Part shown: piece by piece, positions 56,662 through 64,000 of the stretch | How positions within the stretch are numbered: position 1 is the first letter of the stretch | Layout: each line of letters starts with the position of its first letter | Assembly (NCBI RefSeq): GCF_947495565.1 | Contig: NZ_CANLZM010000005.1 | Span: forward strand, 1 to 64,000 | Reading direction: 5' to 3' | Source of the DNA: an uncultured Pontibacter sp. | Lineage (GTDB): Bacteria; Bacteroidota; Bacteroidia; Cytophagales; Hymenobacteraceae | DNA length: 64,000 nt | Position numbers and translations under genes: made by a program | Notes under the pieces: generated by a model | What the model was told of the DNA's origin: nothing | The model's database searches: none | What the model saw: the letters and a program-made list of their open reading frames with translations, nothing else

Positions 56662-58407
56662 TTGAACAATTTTATACTTAGTAGCCTCATCTTTACACCT
56701 TTGCTGGCCGCACTGCTGGTGCTGCTACTGCCTGTGCGCCTGCAGCAGCCCATAAAAGCGGTGGCGTTGGCAGGCACTTTGGTACAGATGGGGTTGGCCA
56801 TACTTTTATACTTCAATTTCGATGGGGCGGTGCTTGCCAACGGGCAGCAGGGCTATCAGTTTGTAGAGAAGGTAAACTGGATCGGGTTTACGCTCGGCAG
56901 CCTGGGTCGCTTCCAGATCGATTATTTTCTGGGGGTGGATGGCATCAGCATCAGCATGGTGCTGCTTACAGGCATTGTGGGCGTAATCGGCGTAATCTCC
57001 TCCTGGACCATCACCAAGAACGTAAAGGGCTACATTTTGCTCTACCTGCTGCTGCTAACCAGCGTGATGGGTTGTTTTCTGGCTCTTGACTTCTTCCTTT
57101 TCTACCTGTTTTTTGAGTTTATGCTCCTGCCGATGTATTTTTTGATCGGTATCTGGGGCGGGCCGAAGCGCGAGTATGCCGCCATTAAGTTTTTTATTTA
57201 CACGCTGGTGGGCTCGCTTTTCATACTTCTCGTGATGATCGGGCTGTATACTTCCGTAATAGACCCGCAGGCTACGGCTGTGCAAATGGGGTTTGCGGAG
57301 CAGAGCGCTGAGGCCGGTAAGGCAGTGGTTGCGCAGGTGCAGCAAATGTTGCAGCGCAACGCGATCAGCAGCTATAACCTGGTGCGCACCTTTAGCATTC
57401 CGGCCATGATGGAGCCGGCCAATTTTATCCCGAACAGCCTGCTGCATGTGTTATCCGGCTCGGTGCTCTGGGATCTGCCTTTGCGTTTTATAGCGTTCCT
57501 GCTGCTGTTTGCCGGGTTCGCCATTAAGGTGCCGTCGGTGCCGGTGCATACCTGGTTGCCCGATGCGCACGTGGAAGCGCCTACGCCTATCTCGGTGTTG
57601 CTGGCAGCCATACTCCTGAAAGTGGGAGGCTACGGCCTGATCCGGATCGTGTACCCGATCTTCCCGGATGCCGGCGCATACTTTGCCGTGTTGGTGGGCG
57701 GTTTGGGCGTGCTGTCCATTATTTATGGCGCCCTGAACGCGCTTGCCATGAACGACCTGAAAAAGCTGATTGCCTACTCGTCGGTATCGCACATGGGTTT
57801 TGTGCTGCTGGGGCTGGCCTCGCTTACGGTGGAGGGCGTAAACGGCGCGGTGTATATGATGTTCAGCCACGGCCTTATCTCGGCCATGCTCTTCCTGGTT
57901 GTCGGGGTGATTTATGACCGGGCACACGACCGGATGATTCATAATTTCAGGGGCCTCGCGCACATGATGCCTGTCTATACCGTCTTTGTTGTGATCGCCT
58001 TCTTTGCCTCCTTAGGCTTGCCGGGCTTCTCTGGTTTTATTGCGGAGTTGCTGGTGCTGGTGGGCGGTTTTGGAGCGCCGGAGGCCACGGGCCTGCTGCC
58101 GCGCTGGCTAACAGTGGTGGCGGTGTTTGGCTTGCTGCTGTCAGCAGCATACTACCTGTGGGCGCTGCAGCGCATGTTCTTCGGCAAATACTGGATCTTC
58201 CCGGGGCTGCGCGAAAAAGCCATACTTACAGACCTTACTACCCGCGAGTACCTCATGCTGGTGCCGCTGGCCATACTCGCGCTGCTTTTCGGCATCTTCC
58301 CGCACCTGCTCTTAGATAAAATCGGCCTAACAGTAACCGGGTTCACAGAACTGGTGTTGCAGCGCGGGCAGGAACAGCTCGGTTTAATTTTATCAACGCT
58401 CAGGTAA
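56662..58407 (+). CDS. nuoM: NADH-quinone oxidoreductase subunit M
   Basis: 581 residues from a TTG start. Antiporter-like subunit. Landmarks: FFEFMLLPMYFLIGIWGG (conserved Glu), AIKVPSVPVHTWLPDAHVEAPTPISVLLAAILLKVGGYGL and SVSHMGFVLLGL. Last stop codon is immediately followed by the nuoN GTG. Confidence 0.95.
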   Translation: MNNFILSSLIFTPLLAALLVLLLPVRLQQPIKAVALAGTLVQMGLAILLYFNFDGAVLANGQQGYQFVEKVNWIGFTLGSLGRFQIDYFLGVDGISISMVLLTGIVGVIGVISSWTITKNVKGYILLYLLLLTSVMGCFLALDFFLFYLFFEFMLLPMYFLIGIWGGPKREYAAIKFFIYTLVGSLFILLVMIGLYTSVIDPQATAVQMGFAEQSAEAGKAVVAQVQQMLQRNAISSYNLVRTFSIPAMMEPANFIPNSLLHVLSGSVLWDLPLRFIAFLLLFAGFAIKVPSVPVHTWLPDAHVEAPTPISVLLAAILLKVGGYGLIRIVYPIFPDAGAYFAVLVGGLGVLSIIYGALNALAMNDLKKLIAYSSVSHMGFVLLGLASLTVEGVNGAVYMMFSHGLISAMLFLVVGVIYDRAHDRMIHNFRGLAHMMPVYTVFVVIAFFASLGLPGFSGFIAELLVLVGGFGAPEATGLLPRWLTVVAVFGLLLSAAYYLWALQRMFFGKYWIFPGLREKAILTDLTTREYLMLVPLAILALLFGIFPHLLLDKIGLTVTGFTELVLQRGQEQLGLILSTLR

Positions 58408-59916
58408 GTGAACGAACAAGCAGCATACTTAACAGATAAGCTCAACGCCATACTTGCGGGTGCAGGCACGCTGGTACCCGAGTTTCTGCTGGCGATTTTT
58501 TTCCTGCTGCTCATCACGCTCGATCTTTTCAAGTCAGAAAGTATAAAAAGGTTGCTGCCCTGGCTGGCGCTTACCGGTTTGTTCTCGGTGCTGGCGTTGC
58601 AGGTGCTGGGCGGTTATACTGCTGCTACCGACGAGCCATTTCTAAATTTGCTGGTATCGGATGGCCTGGCGCGTTATGGCGGTATTCTATTCAGCGCAGC
58701 GGGTATTTTCACGGTTTTGATGGCATTGCAGCACCGGGAGCTTGAGAGGCTGAAAGAAGGGAAAGGTGAGTTTTACGCGCTGCTGCTCATACTTGTGCTG
58801 GGTCTCAACCTGATGGCAAAATCGGTGAACCTGCTGATGGTTTTCCTTTCCATTGAAACGGTTTCCATTGCCTCCTATATCCTGACGCTAACACTAAAAC
58901 AAGAAAAAAGAGCCGTGGAAGCCGGCCTGAAGTATATTTTATATGGTGCCCTTTCAGCAGGCATTATGCTGTATGGCATGTCGTTCTTCTACGGGTTTAC
59001 GGGCACGCTGGCCTATACTACAGAGGCTTTTGCGCTTGGCCTTGTGCAAGTGGATGGCTTGCTGGTAACCATCGCGGCTATACTTGTGCTGGCAGGGTTT
59101 TTCTTTAAAATCTCGGCAGCTCCTTTTCATTTCTGGGCACCGGATGTTTACCAGGGCGCGCCGCTTCCGGTGGTAGCGCTTTTCTCCACGGGGCCAAAAA
59201 TGGCGGGCATATTAGTGATTCTGCGCTTTGTAAGCAACTTTACCGATGCAACGGCCTTTGCTGATGTGCAACTGCTGTTGGGTGTAGCTGCCATCGCCAC
59301 GCTGGTGATCGGCAACTTTACGGCGCTGTGGCAAAAAACGCCGCGCAGGCTGCTTGCCTATTCATCTGTTTCACATGCCGGTATCCTGCTGATGGTGCTG
59401 CTGGCTTTGGGTACCAGTTATACTTCCAGCCTGCTGTTCTACCTTACGGTGCTCCTGTTCATGAACTTCGGTATTTTTCTGGTGCTGCAGGTGTCGGAGC
59501 AGCGTTTTGGCGTCAAGTCGTTGGAGGATTTTTCAGGGATAGGCCGTGTGCAGCCCTTTTTAGGTGTGATGGCCATACTTTATGTGCTCTCGCTGACGGG
59601 TTTGCCGCCGTTGGCTGGCTTTATGGCTAAGCTACTGGTGTTTAGTAATGTATGGGAAGCCTATACTTTATCGGGCAACACCATGCTGCTCACGCTGCTT
59701 ATACTTGGCGTGCTGCTAACGGGCGTGGCGCTCTTTTACTATATCAAGATACCGTACTACCTTTTCTTCAAAAGGAATCAATCTCAGGAAAAATTAGTTA
59801 TTTCACCGTCGAATAAACTGTTATTGGCACTGTTTGCCTTGCCGCTGCTGGTTTTGTTCTTTAAACCTGACCTGCTGCTGCACTGGATAGAACAACTGCT
59901 GACCCAGACACTATAA
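58408..59916 (+). CDS. nuoN: NADH-quinone oxidoreductase subunit N
   Basis: 502 residues from a GTG start directly abutting the nuoM stop. Antiporter-like subunit with about 14 helices. FLSIETVSIASYILTLTLK (conserved Glu), KISAAPFHFWAPDVYQGAPLPVVALFSTGPKMAG (Lys, Lys) and YSSVSHAGILLM. Last gene of the nuo cluster, with purF-like just after. Confidence 0.95.
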   Translation: MNEQAAYLTDKLNAILAGAGTLVPEFLLAIFFLLLITLDLFKSESIKRLLPWLALTGLFSVLALQVLGGYTAATDEPFLNLLVSDGLARYGGILFSAAGIFTVLMALQHRELERLKEGKGEFYALLLILVLGLNLMAKSVNLLMVFLSIETVSIASYILTLTLKQEKRAVEAGLKYILYGALSAGIMLYGMSFFYGFTGTLAYTTEAFALGLVQVDGLLVTIAAILVLAGFFFKISAAPFHFWAPDVYQGAPLPVVALFSTGPKMAGILVILRFVSNFTDATAFADVQLLLGVAAIATLVIGNFTALWQKTPRRLLAYSSVSHAGILLMVLLALGTSYTSSLLFYLTVLLFMNFGIFLVLQVSEQRFGVKSLEDFSGIGRVQPFLGVMAILYVLSLTGLPPLAGFMAKLLVFSNVWEAYTLSGNTMLLTLLILGVLLTGVALFYYIKIPYYLFFKRNQSQEKLVISPSNKLLLALFALPLLVLFFKPDLLLHWIEQLLTQTL

Positions 59917-59923
59917 AGCACTC

Positions 59924-61819
59924 ATGAGCGACGCAATTAAGCACGAATGTGGTATAGCCCTGATCAGGCTCAGGAAACCAATCAGTTATTACGCCGAGAA
60001 GTATGGCACCCCCATGTATGGCGTTAACAAGTTGTACCTGCTGATGCAGAAACAGCATAACCGGGGCCAGGACGGTGCAGGCGTTGCCAGCATCAAGATA
60101 AACGCCCTGCCCGGTATCGACTACATCAGCCGTTTCCGCTCGGTAAAGACGCGTGCCATTGATAGCATCTTTGGTAAGATTGGCAAGGAGTTTAAAAACC
60201 TAAAGGAGGAGTACCCGGATAAAGCCGAGGATGTTGACTGGATCTGGGAGAACATGCCTTTTTTGGGCGATGTATACCTGGGCCACCTGCGCTATGGTAC
60301 CCACGGCCTCAACAGCGTGGATAATTGCCACCCGATGGTACGCGAGAACAACTGGCGCAGCCGCAGCCTGGCCGTGGCCGGTAACTTCAACATGACCAAT
60401 GTGGATGAGCAGTTTAACAAGCTGCTGGAACTTGGTCAGCACCCAAAGCATAAAACTGATACCACCACAGTACTGGAAAAAATCGGCCATTTCCTGGACG
60501 AGGAGAACCAGCGCCTGTTCGATTACTATAAGAAAGGCGATTATACTAACAAGGAGATCACTCAACTGATAGAGCAGAACCTGGACATGCAGCGTGTGCT
60601 GAAACGCGCTGGCAAGGACTTCGACGGGGGCTATGCCATGGCCGGCCTTACAGGTTTCGGAGCTTCCTTCGTGATGCGCGACCCGAACGGTATTCGCCCG
60701 GCGTATTATTATGCGGATGACGAAGTAGTGGTGATCGCCTCGGAAAAGCCTGCTATCAAAACGGCTTTCGGTATTGAGTACAGCGAGATTAAAGAGATTG
60801 CGCCTGGCCACGCCTTGATTATAGACAAAGCCGGCAACCCGGAAATGCAGGAAGTGGTGGAGCCGCGCGAGAAGCTTTCGTGCAGCTTTGAGCGCATTTA
60901 CTTCTCCCGTGGCAACGATCCCGAGATTTATACCGAGCGCAAGAATATGGGCAAGCTGCTTTGCCCACAGATTCTGGAGGCGATCAATTACGACCTGAAA
61001 AATACGGTTTTCTCATACATCCCGAACACTGCCGAAACCTCGTGGTTGGGCATGATGAAGGGAATTGAGAACCACCTGCGCGAGTACCGCAAGAAAGCTA
61101 TCCTTAACCAGGAGCTTTCTGAGGAGCAACTCGATGAGATTCTGCAATTTAAGCCACGCGCCGAGAAACTGGTAATCAAAGATGCCAAACTGCGCACCTT
61201 CATCACTGACAACGATAGCCGCGACGACCTGGTAACGCACGTCTACGACACGACTTACGAGGTGGTAAAGAAAGGCATGGATACTTTGGTGGTGCTTGAT
61301 GACTCTATTGTGCGCGGCACAACGCTGGAGAAAAGCATCATTAAAATGCTGGATAAACTGGAGCCGAAAAAAATTATCATCGTTTCTTGCGCCCCGCAAA
61401 TTCGCTACCCTGACTGCTATGGTATAGATATGTCGCGGATGAAGGAGTTTGTGGCTTTTAGGGCGCTTCTTGGCTTGCTGAAAGACACGGGCCAGTGGGA
61501 GAAACTGCAGGAAACCTATGATAACTGCCAGGCTGCCGCGGGTACAGATGCCTTCAGGGAAACCAATTTTGTGCAGGAGCTTTATAACCTGTTTACGCAC
61601 AAAGAACTTTCCGATAAAGTAGCAGAGATTGTAAAAGCGCCGGAAGTGAAAGCCGAAGTACAGGTTATCTATCAAACGATAGAAGACTTGCACCAGGCTT
61701 GCCCGAACCACAAAGGTGATTGGTACTTCACGGGTAACTACCCAACGCCGGGCGGTACAGGCGTTGTAAACCGCGCGTTTATGAACTTCGTGGAGAACAA
61801 GTCAGGCAGAGCATATTAA
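59924..61819 (+). CDS. purF-like: Amidophosphoribosyltransferase-like protein, long form
   Basis: 631 residues versus about 470-510 for ordinary PurF. The N-terminal glutamine amidotransferase nucleophile is Cys 9 in KHECGIALIRL, so a short propeptide would have to be removed. The glutaminase continues with QHNRGQDGAGVAS, GHLRYGTHG and NGIRPAYYY. The phosphoribosyltransferase part has the PRPP motif VVLDDSIVRGTTLEKS. Extra residues are inserted (about 60-120, 165-225) and at the C-terminus. It may be the main PurF or a second, specialised form; which one needs the rest of the genome. A long hairpin terminator follows. Confidence 0.88.
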   Translation: MSDAIKHECGIALIRLRKPISYYAEKYGTPMYGVNKLYLLMQKQHNRGQDGAGVASIKINALPGIDYISRFRSVKTRAIDSIFGKIGKEFKNLKEEYPDKAEDVDWIWENMPFLGDVYLGHLRYGTHGLNSVDNCHPMVRENNWRSRSLAVAGNFNMTNVDEQFNKLLELGQHPKHKTDTTTVLEKIGHFLDEENQRLFDYYKKGDYTNKEITQLIEQNLDMQRVLKRAGKDFDGGYAMAGLTGFGASFVMRDPNGIRPAYYYADDEVVVIASEKPAIKTAFGIEYSEIKEIAPGHALIIDKAGNPEMQEVVEPREKLSCSFERIYFSRGNDPEIYTERKNMGKLLCPQILEAINYDLKNTVFSYIPNTAETSWLGMMKGIENHLREYRKKAILNQELSEEQLDEILQFKPRAEKLVIKDAKLRTFITDNDSRDDLVTHVYDTTYEVVKKGMDTLVVLDDSIVRGTTLEKSIIKMLDKLEPKKIIIVSCAPQIRYPDCYGIDMSRMKEFVAFRALLGLLKDTGQWEKLQETYDNCQAAAGTDAFRETNFVQELYNLFTHKELSDKVAEIVKAPEVKAEVQVIYQTIEDLHQACPNHKGDWYFTGNYPTPGGTGVVNRAFMNFVENKSGRAY

Positions 61820-61840
61820 GGCAAAGAGTAGATAAACTAT

Positions 61841-61884
61841 AAAAGTAAAGGGCTTCTGCAGGATTGTAGAAGCCCTTTACTTTT
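61841..61884. terminator. Strong terminator after the purF-like gene
   Basis: Perfect 17-bp stem (61841-61857 with 61868-61884), 10-base loop, T-rich 3' flank; also serves the convergent transporter gene. Confidence 0.93.
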
Positions 61885-61994
61885 ATGATAAGATTGTCTT
61901 TTTTGAAAGCTGTTACCAATAGGTGATGTGATACAAGCTTAGCGAGCAAGTATAAACCTGATGCTACCGATGAGCGTGAAGTATAAACATTAAT

Positions 61995-62939
61995 CTAAAA
62001 CATCAGAATAACGAATAAGGAGCTGCTGGCAACTAACATCCAAAGTATGAGGCCTTGGTAGAAAGGCTTGGCGCTGATGCTGCGCAGTGTCGTACGGTTA
62101 AGGTTTGCCCCGATCAGGAACAGCGAAAGCAGCAGGCCTTTTTTAGCTGCCAAAAGTATGGGTGGCGCTACGGCTAATGCAGCCGGCATGAAAGTTATCA
62201 GCACCGAGGCAAGTATAAACAGAAGTATAAAAACCGGCACCTTGGCTTTGGCCTCGCCTGTTTTAAAAGCCATGCCGGATACAAGTACCATCGGCACAAT
62301 CCAGAGGGCGCGGGTAAGCTTTAGGGTGGTGGCAAGTTGCAGGGCTTCATTGCCATACTTGGCGGCTGCCCCCACCACAGAGCTGGTATCATGGATGGCA
62401 ATGGCAGCCCAGGTGCCAAACTGCTGCTGGTCTAAGCCGAGCGCATGCCCCACAACCGGGAAGACGAAGAGCGCCAGCGCATTTAAGGCAAACACAATCC
62501 CAAGCGAAACGGAAATATCCTGTGCGTTAGCCTTGATGGCCGGTGCCACAGCGGCGATGGCGCTGCCTCCGCAAATAGCAGTCCCCACCGAAACCAAGTG
62601 CGTTAGTTTTGGCGTGATATTTAAAAGCCTGCCCAGTAGCAAGCCCAGTAACATAGTCACACCCAGCGAAACGGCTGTGTAAACCAGACCATTTAAGCCT
62701 GTTTCAGCCACCTGGTATAAATCAATTCCGAAGCCAAGGCCAACCACGGCTGCCTGCAACACATACTTGGCCGCTTTTTCGGAGAGTTCCTGAAACGGAT
62801 TTCCCAGGATCAGCCCAAATCCTAAGCCAAGAGCCAAGGCCTCCGGCGAGCTAAACCAGGGGGAAAAAAGTATAAGCGCGGCAGCAAGTATAAGTAGTGC
62901 CTTTTGCAAAGCGGGTGGCAGGTTGTAGTTAGGGCGCAT
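61995..62939 (-). CDS. YeiH-family (putative sulfate exporter) membrane protein
   Basis: 314 residues with nine to ten helices. Features of the PSE/YeiH family: LGLGFGLILGNP near the second helix, GTAICGGSAIAAVAPAIKAN and WAAIAIHDTSSVVGAAAKYG. Annotated as sulfate exporters on thin evidence; substrate unproven here. Single gene. Confidence 0.9.
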   Translation of the reverse strand: MRPNYNLPPALQKALLILAAALILFSPWFSSPEALALGLGFGLILGNPFQELSEKAAKYVLQAAVVGLGFGIDLYQVAETGLNGLVYTAVSLGVTMLLGLLLGRLLNITPKLTHLVSVGTAICGGSAIAAVAPAIKANAQDISVSLGIVFALNALALFVFPVVGHALGLDQQQFGTWAAIAIHDTSSVVGAAAKYGNEALQLATTLKLTRALWIVPMVLVSGMAFKTGEAKAKVPVFILLFILASVLITFMPAALAVAPPILLAAKKGLLLSLFLIGANLNRTTLRSISAKPFYQGLILWMLVASSSLFVILMF

Positions 62940-63354
62940 GTGCAGCTGTTTTCAGCAGAAGGTTAAATTTAAGCTTAATTGTGGCAGCAGTGCAAAAAGT
63001 ATTAGCTGTAAATCTAACACAGGTTAAGTATAAAAAGCCTTGCTCATCCCCGTTAAATATATTGCGCATGTTTAGCCGTTGCGTTTTAGACACAGGTAAT
63101 ACAACAGATGGGTCGCAGAAAGTGAATGAGAGTTTTCAAAGTATGAATTGAAAATCAACAACTGTCTTGGCAGCACAAAATCTAAAATTACGGCAGCACA
63201 TGCTATAATCTTATCTCCCCATTAAACTTTTAGCAGAAGCAGCAGTCAAAGTCAGTAATATAGTATCTACCTTAGATAGCTTTTTATCTCGCTGGTGCTT
63301 AACTTGATACCCGAATCTTGTCTAAACCTTAATTTATCACCTACCATCTACAGC
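62940..63354. other. Divergent intergenic region
   Basis: 415 bases between the divergent YeiH-type and amidohydrolase genes. No convincing gene: the longest ATG frame (63068-63151) gives 27 ordinary residues without features. Two AAGTATA/AAGTATG heptamers occur. Promoters of both neighbours should lie here; no clear TAnnTTTG found. Confidence 0.4.
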
Positions 63355-64000
63355 ATGAAGAAAATCTTAACCATTGCAGCCTGCCTTGCTTTCAGCGCAG
63401 GCGGTGTAATGGCGCAGGAGACTTTTCCGCGCAACGGCGTGTACGACGAACGCGCCGGACTCGTGGCCTTCACCAACGCCACCGTTCACACCGATTATAA
63501 AACAGCTATCCCGAACGCTACCCTTGTTATCCGCAATGGTAAGGTAGAGGCAGTAGGCGCTAATGTAAAAGTGCCCGCCGGAGCTGTAGTTATGGATGCC
63601 AAAGGCAAACATATTTACCCAGGCTTGGTGGATATGTTCAGCGACTATGGCCTGCCGGAGGTTAAAGTTGAACGCCGCAACTGGCGTGCCTCGCCGCAGC
63701 TGGAGTCTGAGAAACAAGGCGCCTACAACTGGAACCAGGCCATCCGGCCGGAAACTAACGCGGTTGAGCTGTTTAAAATAGATAGCAAGCAGGCCGCAGA
63801 GCTGCGCAAGCAGGGCTTTGGTACTGTGCTGGCTGTGCACCGCGACGGCATTGCCCGCGGAACGGCGGCATTGGTAACACTTGCTGAAAAGCGGGAGAAT
63901 GAGGTAGTGCTGAAAGATAAAGCTGCCGGTGCACTCTCGTTCGAAAAAGGCACATCTAAGCAGGATTACCCTAACTCACTAATGGGCTCTGTTGCTCTGT
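63355..64000 (+). CDS. Amidohydrolase family protein, N-terminal part (runs off window)
   Basis: ATG 63355, open to the window end (215 codons visible). A signal peptide (MKKILTIAACLAF...GGVMAQ) exports it. The composite-domain amidohydrolase start is visible: TNATVHTDYK, LVIRNGKVEAVG, MDAKGKHIYPGLVDM. Where the family normally has the HxH metal motif after GLVD, it reads DMFSDYGLPE with no histidines. This is usual for the N-terminal half of the large (about 1000-residue) tandem amidohydrolases of Bacteroidota, where the second half is catalytic. Needs the rest of the gene. Confidence 0.8.
   Translation, partial: MKKILTIAACLAFSAGGVMAQETFPRNGVYDERAGLVAFTNATVHTDYKTAIPNATLVIRNGKVEAVGANVKVPAGAVVMDAKGKHIYPGLVDMFSDYGLPEVKVERRNWRASPQLESEKQGAYNWNQAIRPETNAVELFKIDSKQAAELRKQGFGTVLAVHRDGIARGTAALVTLAEKRENEVVLKDKAAGALSFEKGTSKQDYPNSLMGSVAL

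Noticed and set aside
63068-63151. 27-codon ATG ORF between divergent genes
   Set aside because: No hydrophobic stretch, terminator or promoter; composition ordinary.
1-64000. tRNA, rRNA, CRISPR, transposase, prophage
   Set aside because: Searched by eye for T-loop GTTCGAATC patterns, regularly spaced repeats and transposase motifs; none seen. A covariance search could still find a missed tRNA.

Overview
The window looks like chromosome from a Bacteroidota bacterium of the Cytophagales, most plausibly Hymenobacteraceae/Pontibacter-like; this placement is inferred from gene content, not from a marker gene. Supporting signs are TAnnTTTG -7 boxes, few Shine-Dalgarno sequences, DUF4199 and BatA-domain proteins, a CarboxypepD_reg outer-membrane beta-barrel receptor, the menaquinone gene menA and a NADH dehydrogenase membrane-arm cluster. 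I see no rRNA, tRNA, CRISPR array, transposase or prophage. Most genes are housekeeping, about 50-55% GC by eye, and many convergent pairs share strong hairpin terminators.

Layout. 0.2-6.7 kb: BatA-domain protein, a dihydroorotase-like protein lacking the HxH metal motif, two DUF4199 membrane proteins and two glycosyltransferases on one strand. 6.8-13.1 kb: GNAT, NmrA-like protein, purB, a GT51 transglycosylase carrying an AsmA-like N-terminus, and a bile-acid/Na+ symporter family protein. 13.1-13.7 kb: repeat-rich, gene-free. 14.1-18.9 kb: an aromatic amino acid cluster on the minus strand (DAHP synthase/chorismate mutase copy 1, prephenate dehydratase, aminotransferase, DAHP synthase/chorismate mutase copy 2). 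18.9-34 kb: TerC, polyprenol-phosphate glycosyltransferase, HemG/HemY-type oxidase, HAD phosphatase, a cassette-like lipoprotein gene, arginine decarboxylase/agmatinase/argS, glutathione peroxidase, menA, and a beta-barrel receptor. 34-50 kb: pncA, DEAD-box helicase, a 28-residue membrane peptide, YebC, CaiB-type CoA transferase, phenylalanine hydroxylase, phosphatase-like lipoprotein, a possible kinase-fold secreted protein, ABC-F, SPW and RDD proteins, murI, a YgiB/YgiC-like pair and a methionine aminopeptidase. 50.5-59.9 kb: nuoH-I, acyltransferase, nuoJ-K-L-M-N (nuoA-G absent). 59.9-64 kb: a long PurF-type amidotransferase, a YeiH-type transporter and the start of an amidohydrolase.

The most interesting system is transcription attenuation of aromatic amino acid genes. 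Phenylalanine hydroxylase is preceded by a 47-codon leader ORF with ten Tyr codons in an 18-codon stretch, followed by a hairpin and T-tract. The prephenate dehydratase unit is preceded by a 21-codon leader ORF with Phe-Tyr-Phe-Ser-Tyr-Tyr-Phe-Phe, a terminator, and an upstream strand inside the leader codons that can pair with the terminator's 5' arm. A homologous terminator/antiterminator element precedes the first DAHP synthase copy, which itself has lost residues in both catalytic domains. No prephenate dehydrogenase lies in the aromatic cluster. Together these suggest that tyrosine may be made from phenylalanine by PhhA under tyrosine-sensing attenuation; this is inference.

A second genome-scale signal is a heavily over-represented non-palindromic heptamer, AAGTATA (more loosely AAGTATR), in both strands and in coding and non-coding DNA.
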